DNA of 25,637 bases from a virus. The stretch is taken from positions 1 through 25,637 of IMG/VR virus record IMGVR_UViG_3300024346_000453, one strand, 5' to 3'. The notes under the pieces were generated by a model. That model was not told the DNA's origin. It saw nothing but the letters and a program-made list of their open reading frames with translations, and did no database searches. A program made the position numbers and the translations under genes. Positions 7,619 through 15,563 of this stretch are shown here, in pieces (within the stretch, counting starts at the first letter, position 1; every line of letters starts with the position of its first letter).

Positions 7619-9460
7619 TTATGCTCCTACCAGTGACTTGCTGTAACTACCGCCTCGCATTCTAGCATCAGCTACGGCACTTTTGGCAGCGTTTGCGATC
7701 TGTGGCATCAGGGTAGCAATCTCGGCACGAACGGTCTGTTGAACGCCTGTGCTTACGTTAATGGTCTGATTGACCACCACGCTACCACCTCCGCCTAGTC
7801 TATCGTTTGGAACAATAGAGCCGCTCTGATTTGGAATAAACATCTCAGTGCCGCGTTCGCCGACCATGTATGGCTGGCCTCGCTGAACAGAGCCGCCAAT
7901 AGCCTTGCCGCCAAAGTTGCTTGCAAATGGATCGCCCATGCCAGCAGAATAACCGCCAGCCATGTTAGTTGATGCTTGGCTGAATCCAGCAGTAATAAAA
8001 CCAAATGCAGCATCTACAATGTACTTCTGAATCAGCATCTTGATTAGGCTGTCAACTACGCTCTTAGCCATCGATTTAATGGCTTCGGCAAAGGTAGCTG
8101 CGCCAGTAACGCCAGCGGTAAGCGCATCGGTTAATCCGTTTAGACCTTGAGTGGTAAGGCTTTGTATACTTTCTTGAAGGCTTGGTAGCGAATCATGCCA
8201 ATTCTTAAAGCCAATTTGCAAGTCGCTTAATGTTTCAACTACAGGATTCAGCGCAGAAGGGCCAGCCTCACCCAGTTTTTGAATGGTTACAAGAAGATCA
8301 TCAAAGAAAGTGTTAGTGGCTTGCATGTCAATAATGTTGCCAAGACTACTGCCAAACTCTGAGTTTACTTTTGATGCAGCTTGAAGTTGTCCGTACAGTT
8401 CTACATATTGAGCGCCCAGCCTTTGTATATCTGCTTTTTGAGCGTTTAAGCCGCCATCTGTAATAAACTCCCAAATGCTTGGTATGCCTCCATCTTCCAT
8501 GTGCGCTATTTGCTCGCCAAGCTCTCCCATTTCTTTGGCGATTCCTTTCATTTGGCTTTCAATAGCCCTAGTCTCAAAGCCGACAAAGAAAGAATGAGCC
8601 TTATTGATTACTGTATCTAAGCCTTCGGCAAATTTATCTAACGCCCCTAAAGTGCTTCTGATAGATTCTAAAAAACTTACCGCCATAGATCGTGCAAGAT
8701 TTTCCATGCCGCCTTTAGCATCAGCAGTTCTTATAACAAAGTTTGTAAGTTTATTCACAATTTCTTCAATTGCGGGGGATAATCCAGCAACAAATTGATC
8801 TCTTAAACCTTTACCGACAGAGAATAAATCGTGCAGTGCATCTTTCGCCTTCTCAACGCCGCCAGCAGCATTGCCAGACATAACAATGCCCAAAGCCTTA
8901 GCACGACCGAATAAGTCCTCAAGACCTTTGGAGCCAAGTGATAAGGTGTTTACAAGGGCAACACCCTCAGAGTCAAACAGTTTAAACGCTAGGCGAACCT
9001 TGTCGGCCTCACTGCCAACGCCAGAGAATGCGTCAGACAGCACAAGCATCTGCTGATCAAGTGAAAGTCGTTGGAGTTTTCTGGCATCAATGCCAAGTTC
9101 TTTAAGTGCAGACTTAGCTTCGCCCGTACCTTTTGCAGCTTCAGCCGTTCGCCTAGTGAATCGCTGCATAGCCATGTCAAGCGTGTTTGTTGCTACGCCC
9201 GATATTTCAGCAGCATAACGTAAAGCACTAAGGGCTTCAGTGGTTGTGCCAATCTTGTCAGCGGTTTTCTTTAAGGTGTCCGTTGCATCAATAGATGCCT
9301 TGACCATGTAGCCAAAGCCAGCAGCGCCACCAAGAACAACTAGGGCAGAGCGCATACTGAATACGGCAGAAGTTATCCCAGAGAGTGCTTTCGTTACGCC
9401 ATTGAAGGCAGGCTTAGTCTTGTCAAACGCCTTAATAACAATGTTTACATTTTCAGCCAT
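7619..9460 (-). CDS. Tail tape measure protein
   Basis: A 613-aa protein directly after the gpG/gpGT chaperone genes, the standard place for the tape measure. The N-terminal region (NIVIKAFDKTKPAFNGVTKA) and the following ATDTLKKTADKIGTTTEALS and ISGVATNTLDMAMQRFTRRT segments are typical of the family. There is a hydrophobic segment around residues 40-52 (ALVVLGGAAGFGYM), and the C-terminal part SMAKSVVDSLIKMLIQKYIV resembles lambda gpH-type ends. It then has a Gly-rich tail (GGKAIGGSVQRGQPYMVGER) common in tape measures. Length sets tail length; 613 aa predicts a fairly short siphovirus tail compared with lambda gpH (853 aa). Its ATG overlaps the end of the frameshift extension. Confidence 0.93.
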   Translation of the reverse strand: MAENVNIVIKAFDKTKPAFNGVTKALSGITSAVFSMRSALVVLGGAAGFGYMVKASIDATDTLKKTADKIGTTTEALSALRYAAEISGVATNTLDMAMQRFTRRTAEAAKGTGEAKSALKELGIDARKLQRLSLDQQMLVLSDAFSGVGSEADKVRLAFKLFDSEGVALVNTLSLGSKGLEDLFGRAKALGIVMSGNAAGGVEKAKDALHDLFSVGKGLRDQFVAGLSPAIEEIVNKLTNFVIRTADAKGGMENLARSMAVSFLESIRSTLGALDKFAEGLDTVINKAHSFFVGFETRAIESQMKGIAKEMGELGEQIAHMEDGGIPSIWEFITDGGLNAQKADIQRLGAQYVELYGQLQAASKVNSEFGSSLGNIIDMQATNTFFDDLLVTIQKLGEAGPSALNPVVETLSDLQIGFKNWHDSLPSLQESIQSLTTQGLNGLTDALTAGVTGAATFAEAIKSMAKSVVDSLIKMLIQKYIVDAAFGFITAGFSQASTNMAGGYSAGMGDPFASNFGGKAIGGSVQRGQPYMVGERGTEMFIPNQSGSIVPNDRLGGGGSVVVNQTINVSTGVQQTVRAEIATLMPQIANAAKSAVADARMRGGSYSKSLVGA

Positions 9461-9940
9461 TAGATTCGCTCATTATCTGGAAGTAAGCCACCCACTCATA
9501 GAAGTGATTGAGCGGCATTTCTTCTGCTTCTTCAATTGTTATGTGCAGCCGATCAGCCAAGGATAATAAGTTCATTCTTAACGGATCGGCTTTTAGTTTT
9601 TTGCAGCCACCTCAACGGACTCAATCTGAGCAAACATCTGATTAGCAATCTCAGAGATTACATTCGTTTCTTCACCCATCAAGTCGATTCGATCTTCAGC
9701 AGACGTAAACAGCTTGGAGCCGCTTTCATCTTCTGCCTTCATGCAAATCAAATCAACCATTGCGCCGATTGTAGTGTTTTGAAGAAAGTCAGGGTGCTTC
9801 TTCTGTAGCTGATCTAAGTCGTAGCAGGTAATCGGTCTGCAATACATCTTAAAAGCGCCAGAATCGTCACCCCATGCAGGGACGATAACTTCTCGTGCGT
9901 TGATCTTTCTTCTATTTCGTAGCTCTTTTGCTAACCCCAT
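9453..9940 (-). CDS. gpGT-like fusion made by -1 ribosomal frameshift
   Basis: If the ribosome slips back one base on A AAA AAC (9602-9596), it reads past the gpG stop and translates 48 more codons to TGA at 9455-9453, giving 162 aa. The extension contains LLSLADRLHITIEEAEEMPL and then HFYEWVAYFQIM, which matches the T part of phage GT chaperones: a short helix-rich domain with an E..E.....EF.EW.AY pattern. The T frame has no good start of its own and ends over the tape measure start, as in lambda. Frameshift rate cannot be seen; a stimulating structure downstream was not identified. Confidence 0.85.
9593..9940 (-). CDS. Tail assembly chaperone gpG-like (zero-frame product)
   Basis: A 115-aa protein between the tail tube gene and tape measure. 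Its start ATG at 9940 has an AGGGG Shine-Dalgarno 7-8 nt upstream. The sequence (NAREVIVPAW, then CYDLDQLQKKHPDFLQNTTI) is acidic and helical, as in lambda gpG-type chaperones that coat the tape measure during tail assembly. The last codons are GCT GCA AAA AAC TAA, a slippery heptamer A AAA AAC ending right at the stop, which allows the longer gpGT product. As in lambda, most ribosomes would stop here to give gpG in excess. Confidence 0.85.
   Translation of the reverse strand: MGLAKELRNRRKINAREVIVPAWGDDSGAFKMYCRPITCYDLDQLQKKHPDFLQNTTIGAMVDLICMKAEDESGSKLFTSAEDRIDLMGEETNVISEIANQMFAQIESVEVAAKN
9596..9602 (-). promoter_or_regulatory. -1 frameshift slippery heptamer A AAA AAC
   Basis: The minus strand carries AAAAAAC in the X XXY YYZ register of the gpG frame, with the AAC codon followed directly by the TAA stop. 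A slip of both tRNAs re-pairs on AAA AAA. The frame entered stays open for 48 codons and encodes a T-like domain, so the site is functional in all probability. Confidence 0.85.
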
Positions 9941-9950
9941 ATTTTGCCCC

Positions 9951-10355
9951 TTATGGTACTGTGGTTTCTGTTACTGCTCCGCTGCATTGTACTGAGAAGC
10001 TCGCCTCAACCATGCCATCAAAAGATGCAGTGATTGAACGGCTTGTTACTACGCCAGAGCCAGACAGGAATAATTCGCCTGAGCCTGTGCCAGTGGGGTA
10101 TAGAGCAAAATCAATAGAAGCGCGCTCATCAAGAACGAGATGCTGTGCGTCTGCTTTATCCCAATAAACATCGAAAGACAAAGTATTGGTTTTCAGTCCA
10201 GCTTTATAGCTACGAACTGAATCACCCATTACGCTGCTTTCAATCGTGTCGGCTGAACCGTCAAAAGTGAATGAGCGAACTTCGCCTACAACAGCAACAG
10301 AACCACCTGCCGCCGCAATCTTTACTACTCCGCTTGAACCTGTAGTTGTTGCCAT
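9951..10355 (-). CDS. Major tail tube protein
   Basis: A 134-aa protein upstream of the gpG gene, the usual position of the tail tube gene. Features match the family: N-terminal ATTTGSSGVVKIAAAGGSVA, then VGEVRSFTFDGSADTIE with a DT(I/V)E..VMGD motif, a central LKTNTLSFDVYWDK strand and a C-terminal SITASFDGMVEASFSVQCSG strand, the tail tube beta-sandwich signature (S...DG.VEASFSVQ.SG). RBS AGAGG lies 11 nt upstream. It would polymerise around the tape measure. No Ig-like C-terminal domain is present; this is a compact form. Confidence 0.85.
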   Translation of the reverse strand: MATTTGSSGVVKIAAAGGSVAVVGEVRSFTFDGSADTIESSVMGDSVRSYKAGLKTNTLSFDVYWDKADAQHLVLDERASIDFALYPTGTGSGELFLSGSGVVTSRSITASFDGMVEASFSVQCSGAVTETTVP

Positions 10356-10377
10356 TTTGAATTACCTCTGTTTAAAA

Positions 10378-10812
10378 TTAAGTTGTGCCGCGTGTGTATT
10401 GATACAGAACGCGAACTGTCATTATAACCCCACCAATGGGGTCGATAGAACCTTCATCAATCTCGATGCTTGTTATCTGCGTATCTAGCGCATTGCCGCC
10501 ACGCTTCCTGTCTACATCAAGACCTTCTTCAATGGCTTCAATTATAATGTTTCTTGCCGTATCAATAACTCCGGCTTTTACAAAACAAACTAATTCATAA
10601 TTGATGGTCGCCATGCGCTGAGTGATCGAACCGCCCAGACTGGAATCTTCTCTATCTTCGCCAGCACTGCGAACCAAGATGGCCGGATACTGCGCGTTAG
10701 ATAGCTTGTTAAAATCAAACGGCTCGCGAGTAACGTACTTAATCGTCACCGGCGAAGTAACCGCTTGAAGCGTTGCCACAATGTTGTTTGCTATGTTTTC
10801 TCGAACACTCAT
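10378..10812 (-). CDS. Tail terminator / minor tail protein (gpU-like role)
   Basis: A 144-aa protein between the neck protein and tail tube gene. Its start overlaps the previous stop (ATGA). It begins SVRENIANNIVATLQAVTSP and contains PFDFNKLSNAQYPAILVRSA, and its C-terminus has a TVRVLYQYTRG strand. The size, the N-terminal amphipathic helix and the mixed beta core ending in VRVLY are as in tail terminator proteins, which cap the tube and join it to the head. Assignment is by position and general pattern, so less firm than for the capsid. Confidence 0.6.
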   Translation of the reverse strand: MSVRENIANNIVATLQAVTSPVTIKYVTREPFDFNKLSNAQYPAILVRSAGEDREDSSLGGSITQRMATINYELVCFVKAGVIDTARNIIIEAIEEGLDVDRKRGGNALDTQITSIEIDEGSIDPIGGVIMTVRVLYQYTRGTT

Positions 10813-11231
10813 TTCAACGCCTTAAAAAATACTTCGCTTAATCTCTGTTGCTCTTTGCGGCTAAACCCAAAGAAAGGGCGCGTCTTGTTATTCATCGCGG
10901 CCTTCTTAGATTCTGTAGCTCTGCTGAAGAATATCTCAGCCTGCTTTCCGTTAGCCTTGGTTGTCATTGAGCCAAGCATCTGACCAGTGAACTGCAAATC
11001 TGGCTTAGTGCCTCTTTTCTTTTTAGATCGGAACAACCGATAAGCATCAGAATATGGCTTAAAAGCACCGTCCTTATAACCTTGCGATTGACTGGTGCGA
11101 TCTTCAATAATACTAACGCCGACCTGAGCCGTTATAGATAATGCCATCTTAACGCTAGCCGATAGCTCTTTGCCTTTCTTGCCTAACCGCTTGGCAATCT
11201 CTTTAGCGTTTGAGCCAACACTGATTTCCAT
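10809..11231 (-). CDS. Neck / virion morphogenesis-type protein
   Basis: A 140-aa basic protein with an N-terminal helix (KEIAKRLGKKGKELSASV) and a central QGYKDGAFKPYSDAYRLFRS stretch followed by LQFTGQMLGSMTT and RPFFGFSRKEQ. The pattern F.PYS.....R......PDL..TG.ML.SM and the ending RPFFG.S..E are typical of phage virion morphogenesis or HK97 gp10-like head-tail joining proteins. It starts one base after the stop of the upstream connector gene. Expected role: completing the head-tail interface. Confidence 0.65.
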   Translation of the reverse strand: MEISVGSNAKEIAKRLGKKGKELSASVKMALSITAQVGVSIIEDRTSQSQGYKDGAFKPYSDAYRLFRSKKKRGTKPDLQFTGQMLGSMTTKANGKQAEIFFSRATESKKAAMNNKTRPFFGFSRKEQQRLSEVFFKALK

Positions 11232-11645
11232 TTATCTAACCAGCCTGCCATGATTAACGGCAGCTTTCTCACTGTCATCAATCACATTATCATCGTCTGC
11301 ATCGTACTCTACACCGTCTTGGAATACGGCTTCCAGCTCTTCGCCATATCGTGACTTGTAGAAGTCAATCATGTTCTGAAAGCGATCACCGTCAACCCAG
11401 TTTGTTAGCTGGGGCAGTGCGTACTTCCATAAGACCAAATAAACAGCAGATCGAGTCCACTGTGATTCAGTCAATAAACTTGTATTTAGTTCGCCGGATA
11501 TGCCGCGCTTTTCCCACCAACGATTGCGAATCTCTCGCTCAATATCTGACTGCGCCTTAGCGTGTTCGTCAGCGAACGATGCAATGCCTAGTGTGAGAAT
11601 GTCGGGAACAATGTCCGTCAAATCTGAATCAGTTGAGAATGCCAT
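11232..11645 (-). CDS. Head-tail connector / adaptor protein
   Basis: A 137-aa acidic protein, the first gene after the capsid gene and its terminator. It has GAGG 7 nt before ATG. It begins MAFSTDSDLTDIVPDILTLG and has a helical core (IEREIRNRWWEKRG, then WTRSAVYLVLWKYALPQLTN and a DFYKSRYGEELEAV helix), followed by an acidic tail DGVEYDADDDNVIDDSEKAA. Small helical proteins with a basic WW-containing helix at this place are head-tail adaptors that bind below the portal. The D-rich segment with a DxDxD look could bind a divalent ion, but this is conjecture. Confidence 0.6.
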   Translation of the reverse strand: MAFSTDSDLTDIVPDILTLGIASFADEHAKAQSDIEREIRNRWWEKRGISGELNTSLLTESQWTRSAVYLVLWKYALPQLTNWVDGDRFQNMIDFYKSRYGEELEAVFQDGVEYDADDDNVIDDSEKAAVNHGRLVR

Positions 11646-11655
11646 GTTATACCTC

Positions 11656-11688
11656 AGTAAAAACCCACCCCCCGAAAGAGGTGGGCTT
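11656..11688 (-). terminator. Rho-independent terminator after the capsid gene
   Basis: On the minus strand, CCCACC (11685-11680) pairs with GGTGGG (11669-11664) around a ten-base loop, followed by a run of five T. It lies between the major capsid gene stop (11697) and the next start (11645). It would let most transcripts stop after the capsid gene, giving more capsid mRNA than connector and tail mRNA; partial read-through is expected. Confidence 0.8.
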
Positions 11689-11696
11689 ATTCTTAC

Positions 11697-12530
11697 TTAC
11701 AGTACGGAGTCAAAAGTCATCTTAACGCCGTAGCTATCGTCCAACTCGCCAACACCATAAATGGCAGTAGCGTTGAGTTCCCATGCGCGCAAAGATGCGT
11801 CACGCTGAGTCTCGATGTTGAAGTCACGCTTCATAGCGATAGCAAGAGCTTCTGGGGCAAATACTGCACCAACAGAATCACCAGCACCGTCTACAGGTAC
11901 GTTAGCTGATTCGTAAACATTGATGCCAGCGATAGTGCCGACATAGCCGTTACGCATTGCTTCGTTCTGAAGATCGCCGCCGTTAGGGTTGGCGAAGCTG
12001 TTGGTCAGGTTAGCTTTCAACGCATACGCTTGGTAAGGGTGTACAACGGCATTGATAACGCCAGTCACCTTGTTAGCGCGCAGAGTAGCAGCAGCCTTGA
12101 ACAGATCAGCAACAGTGATTTCCTGACCGGCAGCACCAAGTGCGCCAGAGAAGCCAGCAAACAGAGCGATAAGGTCGGTATCCATTTTGGTAGCAATAGC
12201 GTTACCAAGAACAGTACCAAGCTCAACGGCTGGGTTGCCTGCACCGAATGCAGCCATATCAGTCAGAATGACCTGTGCGCCCACTTCGCCAACAGCTACA
12301 GATACTGAGCTAGTTGATACAGCGGTTGAACTCATATCCGAACCTTCAGTTAGGCCAGCAGCAGCAATCGCTGGGTACTTAGGAACTTGGATAGTCTTAC
12401 CGGCTTGTGCGCCGATGTCGTATTGGGTAACGAGGCCCATCATCAAGGATTGCTCTTCAGCGGTGAAACGCGCCTGAGCAATGATATTGACAAATAGATC
12501 GTCTAAAGTAGTTGAAGTTGTAGCAGCCAT
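11697..12530 (-). CDS. Major capsid protein, HK97 fold
   Basis: A 277-aa protein with GAGGA upstream of its ATG, just after the scaffold gene. The N-terminus lacks a long processed delta domain; it starts MAATTSTTLDDLFVNIIAQA. Typical coat features are QAGKTIQVPKYPAIAAAGLT (N-arm/E-loop region), AFGAGNPAVELGTVLGNAIA (spine helix), VVHPYQAYAL (P-domain strand after a DLFKAAATL helix) and a C-terminal INVYESANVPV plus ALAIAMKRDFNIETQRDASL. The alpha helices and the NAVVHPYQ motif are those of the HK97-like family related to P22/N4-type coat. A terminator sits right behind it. Confidence is high because of order scaffold, coat, adaptor. Confidence 0.9.
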   Translation of the reverse strand: MAATTSTTLDDLFVNIIAQARFTAEEQSLMMGLVTQYDIGAQAGKTIQVPKYPAIAAAGLTEGSDMSSTAVSTSSVSVAVGEVGAQVILTDMAAFGAGNPAVELGTVLGNAIATKMDTDLIALFAGFSGALGAAGQEITVADLFKAAATLRANKVTGVINAVVHPYQAYALKANLTNSFANPNGGDLQNEAMRNGYVGTIAGINVYESANVPVDGAGDSVGAVFAPEALAIAMKRDFNIETQRDASLRAWELNATAIYGVGELDDSYGVKMTFDSVL

Positions 12531-12568
12531 GAGTAAATCCTCAAATTAAATAGTTAGGGTAAAATTGG

Positions 12569-13234
12569 TTATTTAGGTGCTTTCTTTTTCATAGCAGCAA
12601 ATGCTTCTTTGCCACCATCGTTCCAGTTAGCTACCATATCAGCCACAGATAAAGACTTCTGCGTAGAGCCACCAGCGTTACCTTGACTGCCAGAACCGCC
12701 TTGAGACGCTCTAACAAAGTGAGGATTTGCCGTCAAAAATTCTGCTACCAGCTCACCAGTTGACAACAGATTTCCGCTGTCGTTATACCGTGGTGTGCCA
12801 TTGCTGTCAAGAACCTCAACGCTGCCATCATCAGACAGACGTAGATTACTTCTCAACAGTGCAGATACTTGTTCAGGGTTTACAGCGTTGTTAGAACTTG
12901 CCGCGCTTAGTAAAGCACCGTCCACTAAAGTGGATTGCAGCTTGCTCTTGTATGCACTGATTTCCTGATCTTTCTTTTCTACTGTTTTCTTCAATACAGA
13001 TTCAAAATCGCCGCGTTCCTTTTGTCGCTCAAGTTCAGCCGCTTCTTTGTCTTGAAGTAGTTGTCTGGCTTCGCTTATATCAATGCCAGATAATTGCTTC
13101 TCAAACTTGCGCTGCTCTCGTGCAATACGGTCTGCAACAATTCGATCAAGTTCTGATTGCGAAAACATCTTACCCTGAGATTCTGTAGCCGTTGCCTCAG
13201 TACCAACTTCTGTTTCCATGATTTCATCGCTCAT
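12569..13234 (-). CDS. Capsid scaffolding protein
   Basis: A 221-aa protein directly upstream of the capsid gene with AAGAGG before its ATG. It has an acidic N-terminus (MSDEIMETEVGTEATATESQ), then FSQSELDRIVADRIAREQRK, and a charged coiled-coil region (ARQLLQDKEAAELERQKERG, about residues 55-100). The C-terminal third is Gly/Ser/Asn-rich followed by a short basic helix ending AAMKKKAPK, the type of coat-binding end seen in P22-like scaffolds. FSQ.E.D.IV..R.AREQ.K is a very common scaffold signature (GP20-like). It guides capsid assembly and leaves the head. A shared late-promoter-like motif sits 38 bp upstream of its start. Confidence 0.85.
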   Translation of the reverse strand: MSDEIMETEVGTEATATESQGKMFSQSELDRIVADRIAREQRKFEKQLSGIDISEARQLLQDKEAAELERQKERGDFESVLKKTVEKKDQEISAYKSKLQSTLVDGALLSAASSNNAVNPEQVSALLRSNLRLSDDGSVEVLDSNGTPRYNDSGNLLSTGELVAEFLTANPHFVRASQGGSGSQGNAGGSTQKSLSVADMVANWNDGGKEAFAAMKKKAPK

Positions 13235-13271
13235 GTGACGTGCCTCTTACGAGTAGTGGTGAATTAAAATC

Positions 13272-13288
13272 TTATCATATATCTTGAC
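13272..13288 (-). promoter_or_regulatory. Late promoter/activator motif, copy 2 (upstream of scaffold)
   Basis: On the minus strand GTCAAGATA-TA-TGATAA. The same 17-bp word with only the two central bases changed occurs at 17408-17424, upstream of the first packaging gene. The distance from motif end to start codon is 38 bp here and 37 bp there. No sigma70 -35/-10 pair with consensus quality overlaps it, so an activator site or a phage-specific promoter is inferred. Confidence 0.5.
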
Positions 13289-13296
13289 TTATAACA

Positions 13297-14046
13297 TTAA
13301 AGGTCAAAAACAGGCCTGAACCTGTGTCGGCAGTTATAACCGCCAGCACTAATGAAGGCGTTGCTATCTATCTTGCCAGTCCATTCGCCTTGCCAAATAT
13401 CGGTAATCTCATCAATCGTATATGTCTTGCCCACATGCCTAGAACAGAACTCCCTCGTAGCTTCATCGTCTGGCCCGTGATATTTAAAGCTGGTCGCGCC
13501 ACTCTCTAATGCGATCTTTGTATTGATTGATCGGTCAAACTGAAGCAGGGCATCGTGCAGTTGTTGGCTGGCGTAACGCCCCAGATCACCGCTAACGGCA
13601 TTCCTAATGCTTTGAACACCAGCAGAGAATGAAACGCCTGTCAGGGTGTTGTCGTATACAGCCTTAGCTATGACATCAAGATACTCTTGCCCAAGATTCT
13701 CAAAGCCTTTAAACGTAAGGCTCTGCAACTGGCTAATCACTGACTGATCTAACTTAGCAAAATCGCCATAGGTTGAAAGCATCTTGGCGATCTCATTGGC
13801 AACGCCTTTGTATTCACGAATCATACCGTCTACTGCTGTCAGGTATTCTTCCTGAATGGCAGACCTTAATTGCGCCCTTGCCTGTATCGCCCACTCTAAA
13901 TCGAACAAAGCCCCGTCTTTCAACGGAGCCTCAGCAAGCAGATCAATGATTCGGTTTTCTAGCTTAACAAGGGCAGCAGCCAGCCTTGCCTGATGGCTTT
14001 CAGCTTTAGCTATTAGCCTTCTTAACTGGTCGGTATCTGCCGCCAT
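13297..14046 (-). CDS. MuF-like minor head protein
   Basis: A 249-aa protein whose ATG overlaps the portal stop (TAATG). The N-terminal two thirds are helical. The C-terminus carries the conserved MuF block: TSFKYHGPDDEATREFCSRH, then VGKTYTIDEI..IW, and GGYNCRHRFRPVFDL. The spaced pattern HG..D..TR.FC..H.G..Y.......W and GG..NCRHR..P is the defining signature of phage Mu gpF / SPP1 gp7-like head proteins. It would sit inside the head near the portal, needed for head maturation. No toxin domain is fused; the protein is a short plain form. Confidence 0.88.
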   Translation of the reverse strand: MAADTDQLRRLIAKAESHQARLAAALVKLENRIIDLLAEAPLKDGALFDLEWAIQARAQLRSAIQEEYLTAVDGMIREYKGVANEIAKMLSTYGDFAKLDQSVISQLQSLTFKGFENLGQEYLDVIAKAVYDNTLTGVSFSAGVQSIRNAVSGDLGRYASQQLHDALLQFDRSINTKIALESGATSFKYHGPDDEATREFCSRHVGKTYTIDEITDIWQGEWTGKIDSNAFISAGGYNCRHRFRPVFDL

Positions 14047-15563
14047 TAAAAGTTCCCAGTGTCAGAAGGCGCTGTAATCTCTTTAGGCTCTATCAGGGAG
14101 TCGCCCCCCTGAATCTCATCAAGACCAATCTTCTGGCGTACCTCGTTAGGTGTAACAACGCCAGCGTCAATATGGTAGCTGTATATCTGAGTCTTTTCTG
14201 AGAAGTCACCCAGAACAGATGCAGAAGCCTCAATCTCAGCGTGAGCCTTTGCCAACGCCTCATCGTCAAGCGCAAGGTCAGCAATCTGCTTGTCAATCTC
14301 TTTCATCAAGGTGACAGACTTAACCCCAGATGATCGCATAGACTGCAAGAAGGTAAGCTCCTTGTCATAGTCTCGAAGGTCAAACGAGTCAGGGTAGAAC
14401 ACCTCAACGTCAGGCTTGACGTTCTGCCATAAGCAAAACAACTCCCACAACTGTTCTTCAGCAAGCTCTAGGATGTCAGCCTTCTCAGATAGCTTTGCGT
14501 TCAGCATCTGAAACTCGGTCTGCATAGCTACGCCTGATTGCGTAATAGCGGTAGTCCCGCGAACAGCACCCATGTGAGACATGCGGTTGATAGACTGAAC
14601 CTTGTCATCAATAGCAGCCCGTACAGCGTCAAGGTTCTGACCGCTAGGCTGCATCTGGTAAGGCTTCATATTGCCATCAAGATCGTCAGGCATATTGATA
14701 ACAGAGCCAGCTCCGGCACTTGCATCAGTGCTGTAGGTCTTAACCAGAGTAGGGTGGTTCGATATGCGAATAAGCTGCTCAATCTCAGACAGCTCCTGAT
14801 AGATGGCTTTTTGCATGTAAGCGACATCTGACAGGTCACTGATACCAATGCCCCTCACAACAGATCGTTGAGCAGGGACGAATACAGCGGGTATACGGCC
14901 TAGTGGATTGGGTACAGTCTCAATAAATTCATCAACCTCGTTAAGAGACTTCCAGCTTTCAATTGTTTCCTCAGTCCAGATGCGGTAGTACGTTTCTTTC
15001 TCTGTGTCGGTGACTTCTTCGATAGACTCACGCACCTTCAGATAGACCAGCTTAAACCGGCCCGATGCAGTACGCTCATACTTCCAGTCAAACACGTTCT
15101 CAGGGGTAAACAGATTCACATACGGCCTGATGTCCTGAGCAAGTTCCTCGGCTCGTGTGCCAGCGTTGGACTTTGGCTTGTCAATTATTAGCCATACGCC
15201 GCCATATACAGAAGCCCAGACCTGCGATTCACGCATAAACGTATTGAAGCTCTTGCCGTCAAGGTCAGCGTCTTTTAGGAAGTTCTCCAAGGCAGGGTTG
15301 TTTGCTAGAGAGTTAAACTGTCGAACTGGGGGAACGCGCCACAAGAAAGAACTGTAGATATGGAGGATGTTCTTACAGTGGTTGTCCATCGGGGTCAGGT
15401 CTAACCGGCGATTGTATTCGTCTTTATCTTCGTTGACGTAGCGAGTCAGGTACGCTCCGTCTTTGTAATCTTCTCCACCCATGTATGAGCGAAGGTAGAA
15501 CTCCCAGCGATATTTGTTGCGATCGTATTCTGGGTGCGTGTAATCAATATCTGTGCTTCTCAT
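14046..15563 (-). CDS. Portal protein (DUF4055-like)
   Basis: A 505-aa protein from ATG at 15563, which overlaps the terminase stop and has AAGGTGG five bases upstream. A GTG nine bases further up could add three residues but has a poorer site. The order TerL, portal, MuF fits. The sequence shows portal features: HCKNILHIYSSFLWRVPPVR, a central VFVPAQRSVVRGIGISDLSD where portals carry the clip region, a long helix YMQKAIYQELSEIEQLIRIS and ELAEEQLWELFCLWQN. I recall this layout as DUF4055. It forms the dodecameric DNA gate at one head vertex. Confidence 0.83.
   Translation of the reverse strand: MRSTDIDYTHPEYDRNKYRWEFYLRSYMGGEDYKDGAYLTRYVNEDKDEYNRRLDLTPMDNHCKNILHIYSSFLWRVPPVRQFNSLANNPALENFLKDADLDGKSFNTFMRESQVWASVYGGVWLIIDKPKSNAGTRAEELAQDIRPYVNLFTPENVFDWKYERTASGRFKLVYLKVRESIEEVTDTEKETYYRIWTEETIESWKSLNEVDEFIETVPNPLGRIPAVFVPAQRSVVRGIGISDLSDVAYMQKAIYQELSEIEQLIRISNHPTLVKTYSTDASAGAGSVINMPDDLDGNMKPYQMQPSGQNLDAVRAAIDDKVQSINRMSHMGAVRGTTAITQSGVAMQTEFQMLNAKLSEKADILELAEEQLWELFCLWQNVKPDVEVFYPDSFDLRDYDKELTFLQSMRSSGVKSVTLMKEIDKQIADLALDDEALAKAHAEIEASASVLGDFSEKTQIYSYHIDAGVVTPNEVRQKIGLDEIQGGDSLIEPKEITAPSDTGNF

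Noticed and set aside
14538-14831. Plus-strand frame inside the portal gene
   Set aside because: Antisense shadow of a well-supported gene with no RBS or context; the same holds for other plus frames in the structural genes.
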